A stretch of DNA of 5,183 bases from Clostridia bacterium. GTDB lineage: Bacteria > Bacillota > DSM-521 > Neomoorellales > Neomoorellaceae. Every line of letters starts with the position of its first letter. Positions within the stretch are counted from its first letter, which is position 1. Under the pieces are notes generated by a model. That model ran no database searches. It saw only the letters and a program-made list of their open reading frames with translations, and was not told the DNA's origin. The translations under genes were made by a program, and so were the position numbers. Shown in pieces: positions 1 to 5,183 of this stretch. The DNA is taken from positions 1 through 5,183 of the forward strand of contig JASUSX010000156.1 in the NCBI GenBank assembly GCA_030445875.1. Reading direction: 5' to 3'.

Positions 1-192
1 ATCAAGGAAAAGATGGAAGCCCTTTCCCAGGCCCTCTATACCCTGACTACGAAGGTGTACCAGCAGGCCGGCGGCCAGGCCGGGGGTCAGGGCCAGGGGC
101 AGGGGGATACCGGCCCTGCCGGTGGCGCCGGGCAGGACGGCAACGTTTACGATGCCGACTATAAAGTCGTCGACGAAGACAAGAAGGAATAG
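1..192 (+). CDS. dnaK: Molecular chaperone DnaK (Hsp70), C-terminal end only
   Basis: This is the last 63 codons of an open frame that enters from the left edge and stops at TAG 190-192. Hsp70 DnaK is the cytoplasmic ATP-dependent chaperone that binds exposed hydrophobic peptide segments and cycles with DnaJ and GrpE. Only the helical-lid end and the disordered tail are visible. A charged helix (IKEKMEALSQALYTLTTKVYQQ) is followed by a Gly/Gln-rich linker at about residues 23-47 of the fragment, then the typical acidic end VYDADYKVVDEDKKE. In this family the tail normally reads like DAEFEEVDDDKK, so the match is good although the ATPase and substrate domains lie outside the window. The linker is encoded by a short-period repetitive G/C-rich stretch at about 61-115, a likely site of length variation. 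dnaJ begins 13 bp downstream, which supports co-transcription. Confidence 0.93.
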   Translation: MKEKMEALSQALYTLTTKVYQQAGGQAGGQGQGQGDTGPAGGAGQDGNVYDADYKVVDEDKKE

Positions 193-199
193 CCGGTGA

Positions 200-1354
<1,155 letters not shown>

Positions 1355-1370
1355 GGGAGCGTGAGCCTTT

Positions 1371-2150
1371 ATGGCCCACCATTTTTTTCTGCCCGGCGCG
1401 GTTAACCCTGCTCAACCGGTAGTCCTGGAGGGTGAAATTGCCCACCACGCCATCCGTGTCCTGCGGTTGCGCGCAGGGGAGACTATAACCTTGGCTGATA
1501 ACCGGGGGCAGGGATACCTGGCGGAAATCATAGCCATCCAGAAGGGGCAGGTGGTGGCGGGCATCAAAGCCCCACTGGCCAGCCCGGAACCCCGAGTGAA
1601 GGTAGCCCTTTACCAGGGTTGGCCCAAGGGCGATAAAATAGATTTTATCATCGAAAAAGGGACAGAATTAGGGGTAGCCCGGGTTATTATCCTGACAACG
1701 GAACGTTCCATCCCCAGGCCTGATCCAGGAGCGGCGGAGAGGCGCCGGCAACGCTGGCAGCAGAAGGCCCTGGCAGCGGCCCGCCAGAGCCGCCGCCATG
1801 TGGTCCCGGATGTGGGCGGCCCCCTGGACCTGGCGGTCGCCCTGGCCGGGCTTCAACCCGGGACATTATTACTGGTCCCCTGGGAAGAAGAGCGTTCCCG
1901 GAGCCTTAAATCGATCTTCGCCGGTGCTGCCGGGGATCCTTCAGCTGATACCCTACCCGGAACCGGCTCCCTGATCCGGGAGATAGCCCTGCTCATTGGC
2001 CCCGAAGGGGGCTGGAGCCAGGCGGAAATCGACCTGATCCGGGAGCGCGGCGGCTTACCAGTTACCCTGGGTCCCCGCATTTTACGCACAGAGACGGCCG
2101 GCCTGGCCTGCCTGGCGGCCATTATGTACGCCCTGGGGGAGTTGGGGTAA
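1371..2150 (+). CDS. rsmE: 16S rRNA (uracil-1498-N3)-methyltransferase RsmE
   Basis: RsmE is a SPOUT-class, SAM-dependent enzyme that methylates N3 of U1498 in helix 44 of 16S rRNA on the small subunit. The product has 259 residues, slightly longer than the usual 240-250. The N-terminal part (about 1-70) is the PUA-like RNA-binding domain and carries HHAIRVLRLRAGE from residue 25. The SPOUT domain shows the family motifs QGWPKGDKID (82-91), EKGTELGV (95-102), IGPEGGW (209-215) and LGPRILRTETA (233-243). The last two form the knotted SAM-binding site. The extra length sits around residues 182-200, a Gly/Pro/Ala-rich loop before the IGPEGG strand. The ATG at 1371 is preceded by AGGGGAG at 1353-1359, which overlaps the dnaJ stop. 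B. subtilis YqeU occupies the equivalent place in its dnaK operon. TAA 2148-2150 is followed immediately by an out-of-phase-free second stop, TGA. Confidence 0.95.
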   Translation: MAHHFFLPGAVNPAQPVVLEGEIAHHAIRVLRLRAGETITLADNRGQGYLAEIIAIQKGQVVAGIKAPLASPEPRVKVALYQGWPKGDKIDFIIEKGTELGVARVIILTTERSIPRPDPGAAERRRQRWQQKALAAARQSRRHVVPDVGGPLDLAVALAGLQPGTLLLVPWEEERSRSLKSIFAGAAGDPSADTLPGTGSLIREIALLIGPEGGWSQAEIDLIRERGGLPVTLGPRILRTETAGLACLAAIMYALGELG

Positions 2151-2186
2151 TGAGAGGTGGGAGATGGGAGGTTAGAGGTGAGAGGG
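2151..2186 (+). repeat. Purine-rich degenerate repeat tract after rsmE
   Basis: About 36 bases directly after the rsmE stop contain only G, A and scattered T, with no C. Short units recur: TGAGAGG at 2151-2157 and 2179-2185, AGAGGTG at 2153-2159 and 2174-2180, and TGGGAG at 2158-2163 and 2165-2170. The base composition contrasts sharply with the C-rich coding sequence around it. Similar degenerate GAGAGGTGGGAG-type tracts occur in intergenic regions of some Clostridia as I remember them, but no function is known to me. It is not coding. Confidence 0.55.
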
Positions 2187-2193
2187 CTAACAT

Positions 2194-2286
2194 CCGCCGG
2201 TGGGGACATATCCCACCACAAGCGGTCTGAACCGAGTCGTAGGTCTGTTGGCGCGTAGCTTTTGAGCGCGCAGGGACATATCCCCT
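2194..2286 (+). repeat. Hairpin-rich element framed by two copies of GGGACATATCCC
   Basis: The gap between rsmE and mtaB holds two exact copies of GGGACATATCCC (2203-2214 and 2273-2284), 70 bp apart. Each copy can fold into a GGGA/TCCC stem with a CATA loop. The first is extended by GGT/ACC (2199-2217, one bulged G) and by an outer CCGC/GCGG pair (2194-2197 with 2222-2225). Between the copies lies a third hairpin at 2252-2271, GCGC and GCT pairing with AGC and GCGC around a TTTG loop with a GTA bulge. GGTCTG also occurs twice (2224-2229 and 2242-2247). Repeats of GGGGAC...GTCCCC type are known near REP-associated tyrosine transposases in Firmicutes, so a small non-autonomous mobile repeat is possible. 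A structured leader of mtaB is the alternative. No transposase gene is in the window. Confidence 0.5.
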
Positions 2287-2288
2287 CT

Positions 2289-2300
2289 AAAGGACGGTGA
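2289..2300 (+). promoter_or_regulatory. Shine-Dalgarno region of mtaB, start ambiguous
   Basis: AAAGGA (2289-2294) and GGTGA (2296-2300) together look like a split Shine-Dalgarno sequence. AAAGGA lies only 2 bases before GTG 2297, which is tight. GGTGA lies 8 bases before the in-frame GTG 2309, which is comfortable. An in-frame TAA at 2288-2290 rules out any start further upstream. Confidence 0.5.
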
Positions 2301-3661
2301 ATAGCAGGGTGCCAGCGCCCCGGGTAGCCCTGGTTAGCCTGGGCTGCAAAGTCAACCAGAACGAGCTCGAAGCCATCCAGCACCTCTTCCAGGCCGCCGG
2401 TTATGAGGTAGTACCATTCCCGGATAAAGCCGATGTTTACGTCGTCCATACCTGTACCGTCACCCACATCAGCGACCGCAAATCGCGGCAACTGATCCGC
2501 CGGGCCATTCGCGCCAACCCGGAAGCCATAGTAGCCGTCACCGGTTGCTACGCCCAGGTAGCCCCCGGTGAGGTCCTCAATATCCCCGGTGTCGACGTAG
2601 TAGTCGGTACCCGCGAGCGCCACCGCCTGGTGGAACTGGTGGAGCAGGCCAGGGAGAAGGGGGCACTCGTAAATGCCGTGCGCGCCCATGTAGCTGGCGA
2701 GGCCTTTGAAGAACTCCCCCTGGTAGAGGTAAGCCGGGCGCGGGCCTTCTTGAAAATCCAGGAGGGCTGCGAAGAATTCTGTACCTACTGCATCGTCCCC
2801 TACGCCCGCGGGCCTTTACGCAGCCGGGCGCCGGCAGCGATTCTGGCCGAGGTGCGCCGGCTGATAGCAGCCGGTTACCTGGAGATCGTCCTGACCGGGG
2901 TCCATACCGGAGCCTATGGCCGCAATCTCCCCGGGGAGGTTGACCTGGCCGGGCTCCTGCGGCAACTCGTTCAGGTGCCGGGGCTCAGGCGGCTGCGCAT
3001 CAGCTCCATCGACCCCTTGGACTTTACCCCCGCCCTGAAGGAAGTCCTTACGGGGGAAGAAGTCATCTGTCCCCATTTTCACATCCCCCTGCAAAGCGGC
3101 GATGACCATATCCTGGCCCGGATGGGCCGCCGCTACACCGGCAGCTATTACGTGGACCTGGTGGCTTCCCTGCGTAACCGGCGGCCCCGGGCAGCCTTTA
3201 CCAGTGACGTCATGGTTGGCTTTCCCGGGGAAACGGAGGCCCAGTTCGCCAATACCTTGCAACTGGTCAGGGAAGCAGCCCTGGCCGGTATTCATGTCTT
3301 CCCCTATTCCCCCCGCCGGGGCACCCCGGCGGCGGCTATGCCCGACCAGGTACCCCCGGAGGTCAAAAAGGATCGGGAACGCCGTCTCCTGCAACTGGGA
3401 CGCTATCTAGCCCGCCAGTATGCCCGGGAATTCTTAAATGAAACCCTGGCGGTTCTGGCCGAGAGGCCCCTGCCAGGACAGCCAGGGGTCTATGAAGGAT
3501 ATACCGGCAATTACCTGAGGGTAGCTTTTCCAGCCACCGGCGATTGGACAGGGAAAATCGTCAACGTCAGGCTGGAGACCCTGAAGGGAGGTTTAATCTG
3601 GGGTAAATTAGAAAAAGATGTTAAGGGCGAGCAGGAAAATGGCTTTACAAGGAGAAAGTAA
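2297..3661 (+). CDS. mtaB: tRNA (N6-threonylcarbamoyladenosine-37-C2)-methylthiotransferase MtaB
   Basis: MtaB is a radical-SAM methylthiotransferase that turns t6A37 into ms2t6A37 in tRNAs reading ANN codons, which stabilises decoding. Numbering is from GTG 2297 (454 residues, normal length). The N-terminal MTTase domain has three cysteines for the auxiliary 4Fe-4S cluster: C17 in SLGCKVNQ, C53 in HTCTVT and C84 in GCYAQ. The radical-SAM domain (about 144-370) has the CxxxCxxC motif at C158, C162 and C165. A C-terminal TRAM RNA-binding domain covers about 377-438. The LGCKVNQ and HTCTVT wording fits MtaB (B. subtilis YqeV) better than MiaB, whose motifs usually read GCQMN and NTC. GTG 2297 is the longest possible start because TAA 2288-2290 is in frame. 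GTG 2309 has better ribosome-binding-site spacing and would remove four residues. The C-terminal 14 residues are charged and probably unstructured. Confidence 0.93.
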   Translation: MNSRVPAPRVALVSLGCKVNQNELEAIQHLFQAAGYEVVPFPDKADVYVVHTCTVTHISDRKSRQLIRRAIRANPEAIVAVTGCYAQVAPGEVLNIPGVDVVVGTRERHRLVELVEQAREKGALVNAVRAHVAGEAFEELPLVEVSRARAFLKIQEGCEEFCTYCIVPYARGPLRSRAPAAILAEVRRLIAAGYLEIVLTGVHTGAYGRNLPGEVDLAGLLRQLVQVPGLRRLRISSIDPLDFTPALKEVLTGEEVICPHFHIPLQSGDDHILARMGRRYTGSYYVDLVASLRNRRPRAAFTSDVMVGFPGETEAQFANTLQLVREAALAGIHVFPYSPRRGTPAAAMPDQVPPEVKKDRERRLLQLGRYLARQYAREFLNETLAVLAERPLPGQPGVYEGYTGNYLRVAFPATGDWTGKIVNVRLETLKGGLIWGKLEKDVKGEQENGFTRRK

Positions 3662-3674
3662 TATAAAGTAATAT
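3655..3674 (+). repeat. 10-bp tandem duplication across the mtaB stop
   Basis: AAAGTAATAT occurs twice in direct succession, at 3655-3664 and 3665-3674. The first copy contains the TAA stop of mtaB (3659-3661). The second falls in the 43-bp gap before the HIT gene. The stretch is strongly AT-rich in an otherwise GC-rich window. It is probably a replication-slippage duplication. Confidence 0.8.
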
Positions 3675-3690
3675 ATAGTGTAGCCCAAGA

Positions 3691-3696
3691 AAGGAG
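3691..3696 (+). promoter_or_regulatory. Ribosome binding site fixing the TTG start of the HIT gene
   Basis: AAGGAG lies 8 bases upstream of TTG 3705. No ATG or GTG lies in frame nearby, and the MSAECIFCQI start matches HIT-family N-termini, so the non-ATG start is well supported. Confidence 0.85.
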
Positions 3697-3704
3697 TCAG
3701 ACCT

Positions 3705-4049
3705 TTGTCTGCGGAATGTATTTTTTGCCAGATAGCTGCCGGCAAGGTGCCGGCCGAGGTTGTTTACCAGGATGAACAGGTAGTGGCCTTTAAGGACATC
3801 CGACCGGTAGCACCTGTACATATCCTGATTATCCCCAGGAAGCATATCCCCGATCTTACGGCCATCACCCCGGAGGACAAGGAACTGCTGGGTCACATCC
3901 ACCTGGTAGCGGTGCAAATCGCCCGGGAGCTGGGCCTGACCGAGCGCGGTTTCCGCCTGGTGAACAATTGCAAGGACGAAGGCGGGCAGGTTGTTTACCA
4001 CCTCCATTTCCATCTCCTGGGGGGGAGGCAATTGCGCATCCTGGGTTGA
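3705..4049 (+). CDS. HIT-family (histidine triad) nucleotide-binding protein, HinT-like
   Basis: The 114-residue product has the length of a single-domain HIT hydrolase. These are dimeric cytoplasmic enzymes that cleave phosphoramidate bonds of purine nucleotides, such as AMP-lysine or aminoacyl-adenylates, through a covalent histidine intermediate. The triad is visible near the C-terminus as HLHFHLLGG, with H99, H101 and H103; H101 is the expected nucleophile. Other family landmarks are CIFCQIAAGKVPAEVVYQDE at 5-24, FKDIRPVAPVHILIIPRKHI at 29-48 and NNCKDEGGQ at 87-95. Cys5 and Cys8, with His47 and His99, look like the zinc site of some bacterial HIT proteins; that is an inference. Translation starts at TTG 3705. 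The gene lies 43 bp after mtaB with no terminator between them, so co-transcription is likely. Its TGA stop is inside the -35 box of the rpsU promoter. The physiological substrate is unknown. Confidence 0.93.
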   Translation: MSAECIFCQIAAGKVPAEVVYQDEQVVAFKDIRPVAPVHILIIPRKHIPDLTAITPEDKELLGHIHLVAVQIARELGLTERGFRLVNNCKDEGGQVVYHLHFHLLGGRQLRILG

Positions 4050-4074
4050 CGCTAAATAGGGGATCGTTTATAAT
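4046..4074 (+). promoter_or_regulatory. Near-consensus sigma-A promoter for rpsU
   Basis: TTGACG (4046-4051, five of six consensus bases) and a perfect TATAAT (4069-4074) are separated by exactly 17 bp. The expected transcription start is about 4080-4082, giving a leader of roughly 55 bases before the rpsU start at 4137. The -35 box overlaps the last bases of the HIT gene, including its TGA stop at 4047-4049. This is the best promoter in the window and lets rpsU be transcribed separately from the dnaK-side genes. Confidence 0.85.
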
Positions 4075-4121
4075 TAAGACTATGCCAAACTCTAGGGGCA
4101 ACGTCCACCGGGCTGGCGGGG

Positions 4122-4126
4122 GGAGG
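4122..4126 (+). promoter_or_regulatory. Ribosome binding site of rpsU
   Basis: GGAGG sits inside the G-rich run GGGGGGAGGG (4118-4127), 10 bases upstream of TTG 4137. It supports a TTG start that gives the family's usual [12 protein letters not shown]-terminus. Confidence 0.8.
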
Positions 4127-4136
4127 GAAGCAAGGT

Positions 4137-4313
4137 TTGAGCGAGGTTAAGATTGGGAAGAACGAATCTCTGGATGCCGCCTTGAGGCGGTTCAAAAGGA
4201 TTTGCCAGAAAGCAGGTATCCTTTCGGAGGCCAGGCGCCGGGAACACTACGAAAAACCCAGCGTCAAGCGCAAGAAAAAATCCGAAGCCGCTCGTAAACG
4301 TCGCTGGCGCTAA
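4137..4313 (+). CDS. rpsU: 30S ribosomal protein S21 (bS21)
   Basis: This short gene encodes 58 residues, the usual length of bS21 in Firmicutes. The protein binds the small-subunit platform near the 3' end of 16S rRNA and helps initiation on mRNAs. The sequence runs [19 protein letters not shown], then [20 protein letters not shown], then [19 protein letters not shown]. The first segment (1-19) and the [14 protein letters not shown] stretch (36-49) are the family signature, and the C-terminal third is strongly basic, as expected for rRNA binding. The TTG start at 4137 is chosen because it gives the conserved MSEV N-terminus and lies 10 bases after GGAGG. The stop is TAA 4311-4313. The gene has its own sigma-A promoter upstream and a strong terminator about 65 bp downstream, so it can act as a single-gene unit, with possible read-through from the HIT gene. 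The yqeY gene often found next to rpsU is not here. Confidence 0.96.
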   Translation: MSEVKIGKNESLDAALRRFKRICQKAGILSEARRREHYEKPSVKRKKKSEAARKRRWR

Positions 4314-4377
4314 AGCTACACCTTTTCCCCCTGAACAACTTAAATTTACCCGGTGGCCCACCTTGATATGGTAAGCG

Positions 4378-4406
4378 AAACCCGGTCTTTACGGACCGGG
4401 TTTTTT
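4378..4406 (+). terminator. Rho-independent terminator after rpsU
   Basis: AAACCCGGTC (4378-4387) pairs perfectly with GACCGGGTTT (4394-4403) around a six-base TTTACG loop, and the T-run continues to 4406. A second run of six T follows at 4412-4417. This is a strong intrinsic terminator for plus-strand transcription. It ends the rpsU unit and insulates the sporulation genes downstream. The A-run at the left arm makes weaker minus-strand function conceivable. Confidence 0.95.
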
Positions 4407-4443
4407 ACGTCTTTTTTGCCCTGGCAGTGCATAAAGTATTGGC

Positions 4444-4449
4444 AGGAGG
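4444..4449 (+). promoter_or_regulatory. Ribosome binding site that sets the yqfC start
   Basis: AGGAGG lies 7 bases before ATG 4457. The frame is also open from GTG 4427, but that codon has no ribosome binding site and would place this Shine-Dalgarno sequence inside the gene, so ATG 4457 is preferred. Confidence 0.85.
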
Positions 4450-4456
4450 GGACAGG

Positions 4457-4759
4457 ATGGGGAAAAATCGCTCCCGGCGCACCTTGATGGACAGGGCCCG
4501 GCGTTGGGAAAGGGCCATTACTGACTATTTAGAGTTACCAGCTGACGCCGTCCTTGACCTGCCGCGGCTTACTATGGTAGGCAACACCCGGCTGGTGATC
4601 GAAAACCACCGGGGTATCAGGGAGTACCGGACAGATCTGGTTCGCCTGCAACTCACCATCGGGGAGATGGAGATCAAAGGGACAGGCATGTTGCTGCGGG
4701 AGATCAAACCCGACGCCATTGCCCTGGAAGGGACCATCCAGACCTTGAAGTTTTGCTGA
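4457..4759 (+). CDS. yqfC: Sporulation protein YqfC (YabP/YqfC family)
   Basis: The product has 100 residues, close to the roughly 90-100 usual for YqfC. The N-terminus is basic (MGKNRSRRTLMDRARRWERA), followed by DYLELPADAVLDLPRLTMVG (24-43), NTRLVIENHRGIREYRTDLVRL (44-65) and a glycine-containing beta-rich part (LTIGEMEIKGTGMLLREI). The LPRLTMVG, ENHRGI and IKG motifs are those of the YabP/YqfC family, which is restricted to endospore formers. There is no signal peptide or membrane segment. In B. subtilis yqfC is transcribed by sigma-E in the mother cell; its mechanism is not established to my knowledge. The gene follows the rpsU terminator and ends 15 bp before yqfD, so the two are very likely co-transcribed. 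I found no convincing promoter in the 50 bp after the terminator. Confidence 0.92.
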   Translation: MGKNRSRRTLMDRARRWERAITDYLELPADAVLDLPRLTMVGNTRLVIENHRGIREYRTDLVRLQLTIGEMEIKGTGMLLREIKPDAIALEGTIQTLKFC

Positions 4760-4760
4760 G

Positions 4761-4765
4761 GGAGG
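4761..4765 (+). promoter_or_regulatory. Ribosome binding site of yqfD
   Basis: GGAGG, within GGGAGGAAGAGG (4760-4771), lies 9 bases before GTG 4775 and begins just after the yqfC stop. It supports the non-ATG start of yqfD. Confidence 0.8.
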
Positions 4766-4774
4766 AAGAGGCTG

Positions 4775-5183
4775 GTGGCCTGGCGCGACTGGCTGGCCTA
4801 CTTGGAAGGCTATCTGGTGCTTACAATCAACGGTGACGACCCGGAAGGGTTCCTCAACCTGGCCCTGGCCAGGGGTATTAGCCTGGAGGATATTACTCGC
4901 AATGAAGATGGTAGCATCCAGGCGCGGATGCCGGTCCGGGAATACCGCGCCCTGCCCTCCCTGGCGCGGCAGAGCCGCTGCCGGATTCGCATAGCGGACA
5001 AGCGGGGGTGGCCCTTTTTTAGCCGCCGCCTGCGCGGCAGGCAGCTCCTGCTCCTGGGCGGCCTTTTCTTTTTCCTGGTCATCTACTTCTTGGCGGGCTT
5101 TATCTGGGTAGTCGAGGTCAGACCGGAAAACGGGGACTTACGCCAGGTCACCCCGGCCCAGGTCCTGGCCGCGGCCCGGGCCG
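4775..5183 (+). CDS. yqfD: Sporulation protein YqfD, N-terminal 136 residues (runs off window)
   Basis: An open frame from GTG 4775 reaches the window end without a stop. YqfD proteins are about 400 residues, so roughly one third is seen. The N-terminus MAWRDWLAYLEGYLVLTING resembles YqfD proteins, which typically start with a tryptophan-rich segment leading to GYV-type strand residues. A soluble domain (about 12-75) includes NLALARGISLEDI and ends in CRIRIADKRGWPFFSRRLRGR. A single hydrophobic span at about 91-113 (LLLLGGLFFFLVIYFLAGFIWVV) is preceded by six arginines and lysines between 76 and 89. By the positive-inside rule, this puts the N-terminal domain in the cytoplasm and the large C-terminal part outside it. 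The family is annotated as stage IV sporulation-like. In B. subtilis yqfD follows yqfC and precedes phoH, under sigma-E control. The biochemical function is not known to me. Confidence 0.9.
   Translation, partial: MAWRDWLAYLEGYLVLTINGDDPEGFLNLALARGISLEDITRNEDGSIQARMPVREYRALPSLARQSRCRIRIADKRGWPFFSRRLRGRQLLLLGGLFFFLVIYFLAGFIWVVEVRPENGDLRQVTPAQVLAAARA

Noticed and set aside
61..115. Repetitive G/C-rich stretch at the dnaK end considered as a mobile or regulatory repeat
   Set aside because: It is in frame and encodes the Gly/Gln-rich disordered linker common at DnaK C-termini.
1853..2689. A 278-codon minus-strand frame across rsmE, the gap and mtaB
   Set aside because: It runs opposite two conserved genes and through the repeat region, and resembles no family I know. 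It is a shadow frame.
3313..3332. Near-perfect palindrome CCGCCGGGGCACCCCGGCGG inside mtaB
   Set aside because: It encodes the conserved SPRRGTPAA stretch of the radical-SAM domain, has no T-run, and is readily explained by GC-rich codon choice.
3644..3672. Promoter-like TTTACA-17-AGTAAT before the HIT gene
   Set aside because: The -10 lacks the important second-position A, and the AT-rich duplication there makes weak matches likely. Operon read-through is simpler.
4427..4456. Upstream GTG start for yqfC
   Set aside because: It has no ribosome binding site and would put the strong AGGAGG at 4444-4449 inside the gene. ATG 4457 fits better.
4810..5082. A 90-codon minus-strand frame opposite yqfD
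   Set aside because: It is low-complexity, basic and arginine-rich, as expected from the antisense of this sequence. yqfD on the plus strand has a ribosome binding site, family resemblance and a clear membrane segment.

Overview
The window reads as chromosome of a spore-forming, G+C-rich, probably thermophilic member of the Firmicutes/Clostridia. A Moorella-like organism is my best guess. The reasons are the dnaK-dnaJ-rsmE-mtaB order, which resembles the Bacillus subtilis dnaK-dnaJ-yqeT-yqeU-yqeV block, the presence of rpsU and the sporulation pair yqfC-yqfD directly after it, frequent GTG and TTG starts, and strong purine-rich ribosome binding sites. The genus is inferred from recognition, not from a database search.

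All genes lie on the plus strand. Bases 1-192 are the 3' end of dnaK. Then come dnaJ (206-1354), rsmE (1371-2150), a 146-bp gap with a purine-rich tract and a hairpin-rich element framed by two identical 12-bp motifs, mtaB (2297-3661), a HIT-family gene (3705-4049), rpsU (4137-4313, only 58 codons), a strong intrinsic terminator (4378-4406), yqfC (4457-4759) and the 5' part of yqfD (4775 to the window end).

There are three functional groups. DnaK and DnaJ are the Hsp70 chaperone pair. RsmE, MtaB and S21 serve the ribosome and its decoding: 16S rRNA methylation, tRNA position-37 methylthiolation and a small-subunit protein. YqfC and YqfD belong to the sporulation programme. rpsU has its own near-consensus sigma-A promoter, whose -35 box overlaps the stop codon of the HIT gene, and a terminator after it, so it can be expressed as a single gene. 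The terminator separates it from the sporulation genes.

Most of the window is ordinary conserved housekeeping sequence. I see no defence system, CRISPR array, tRNA, rRNA, transposase gene or clear novel system. The part most worth a second look is the gap between rsmE and mtaB.
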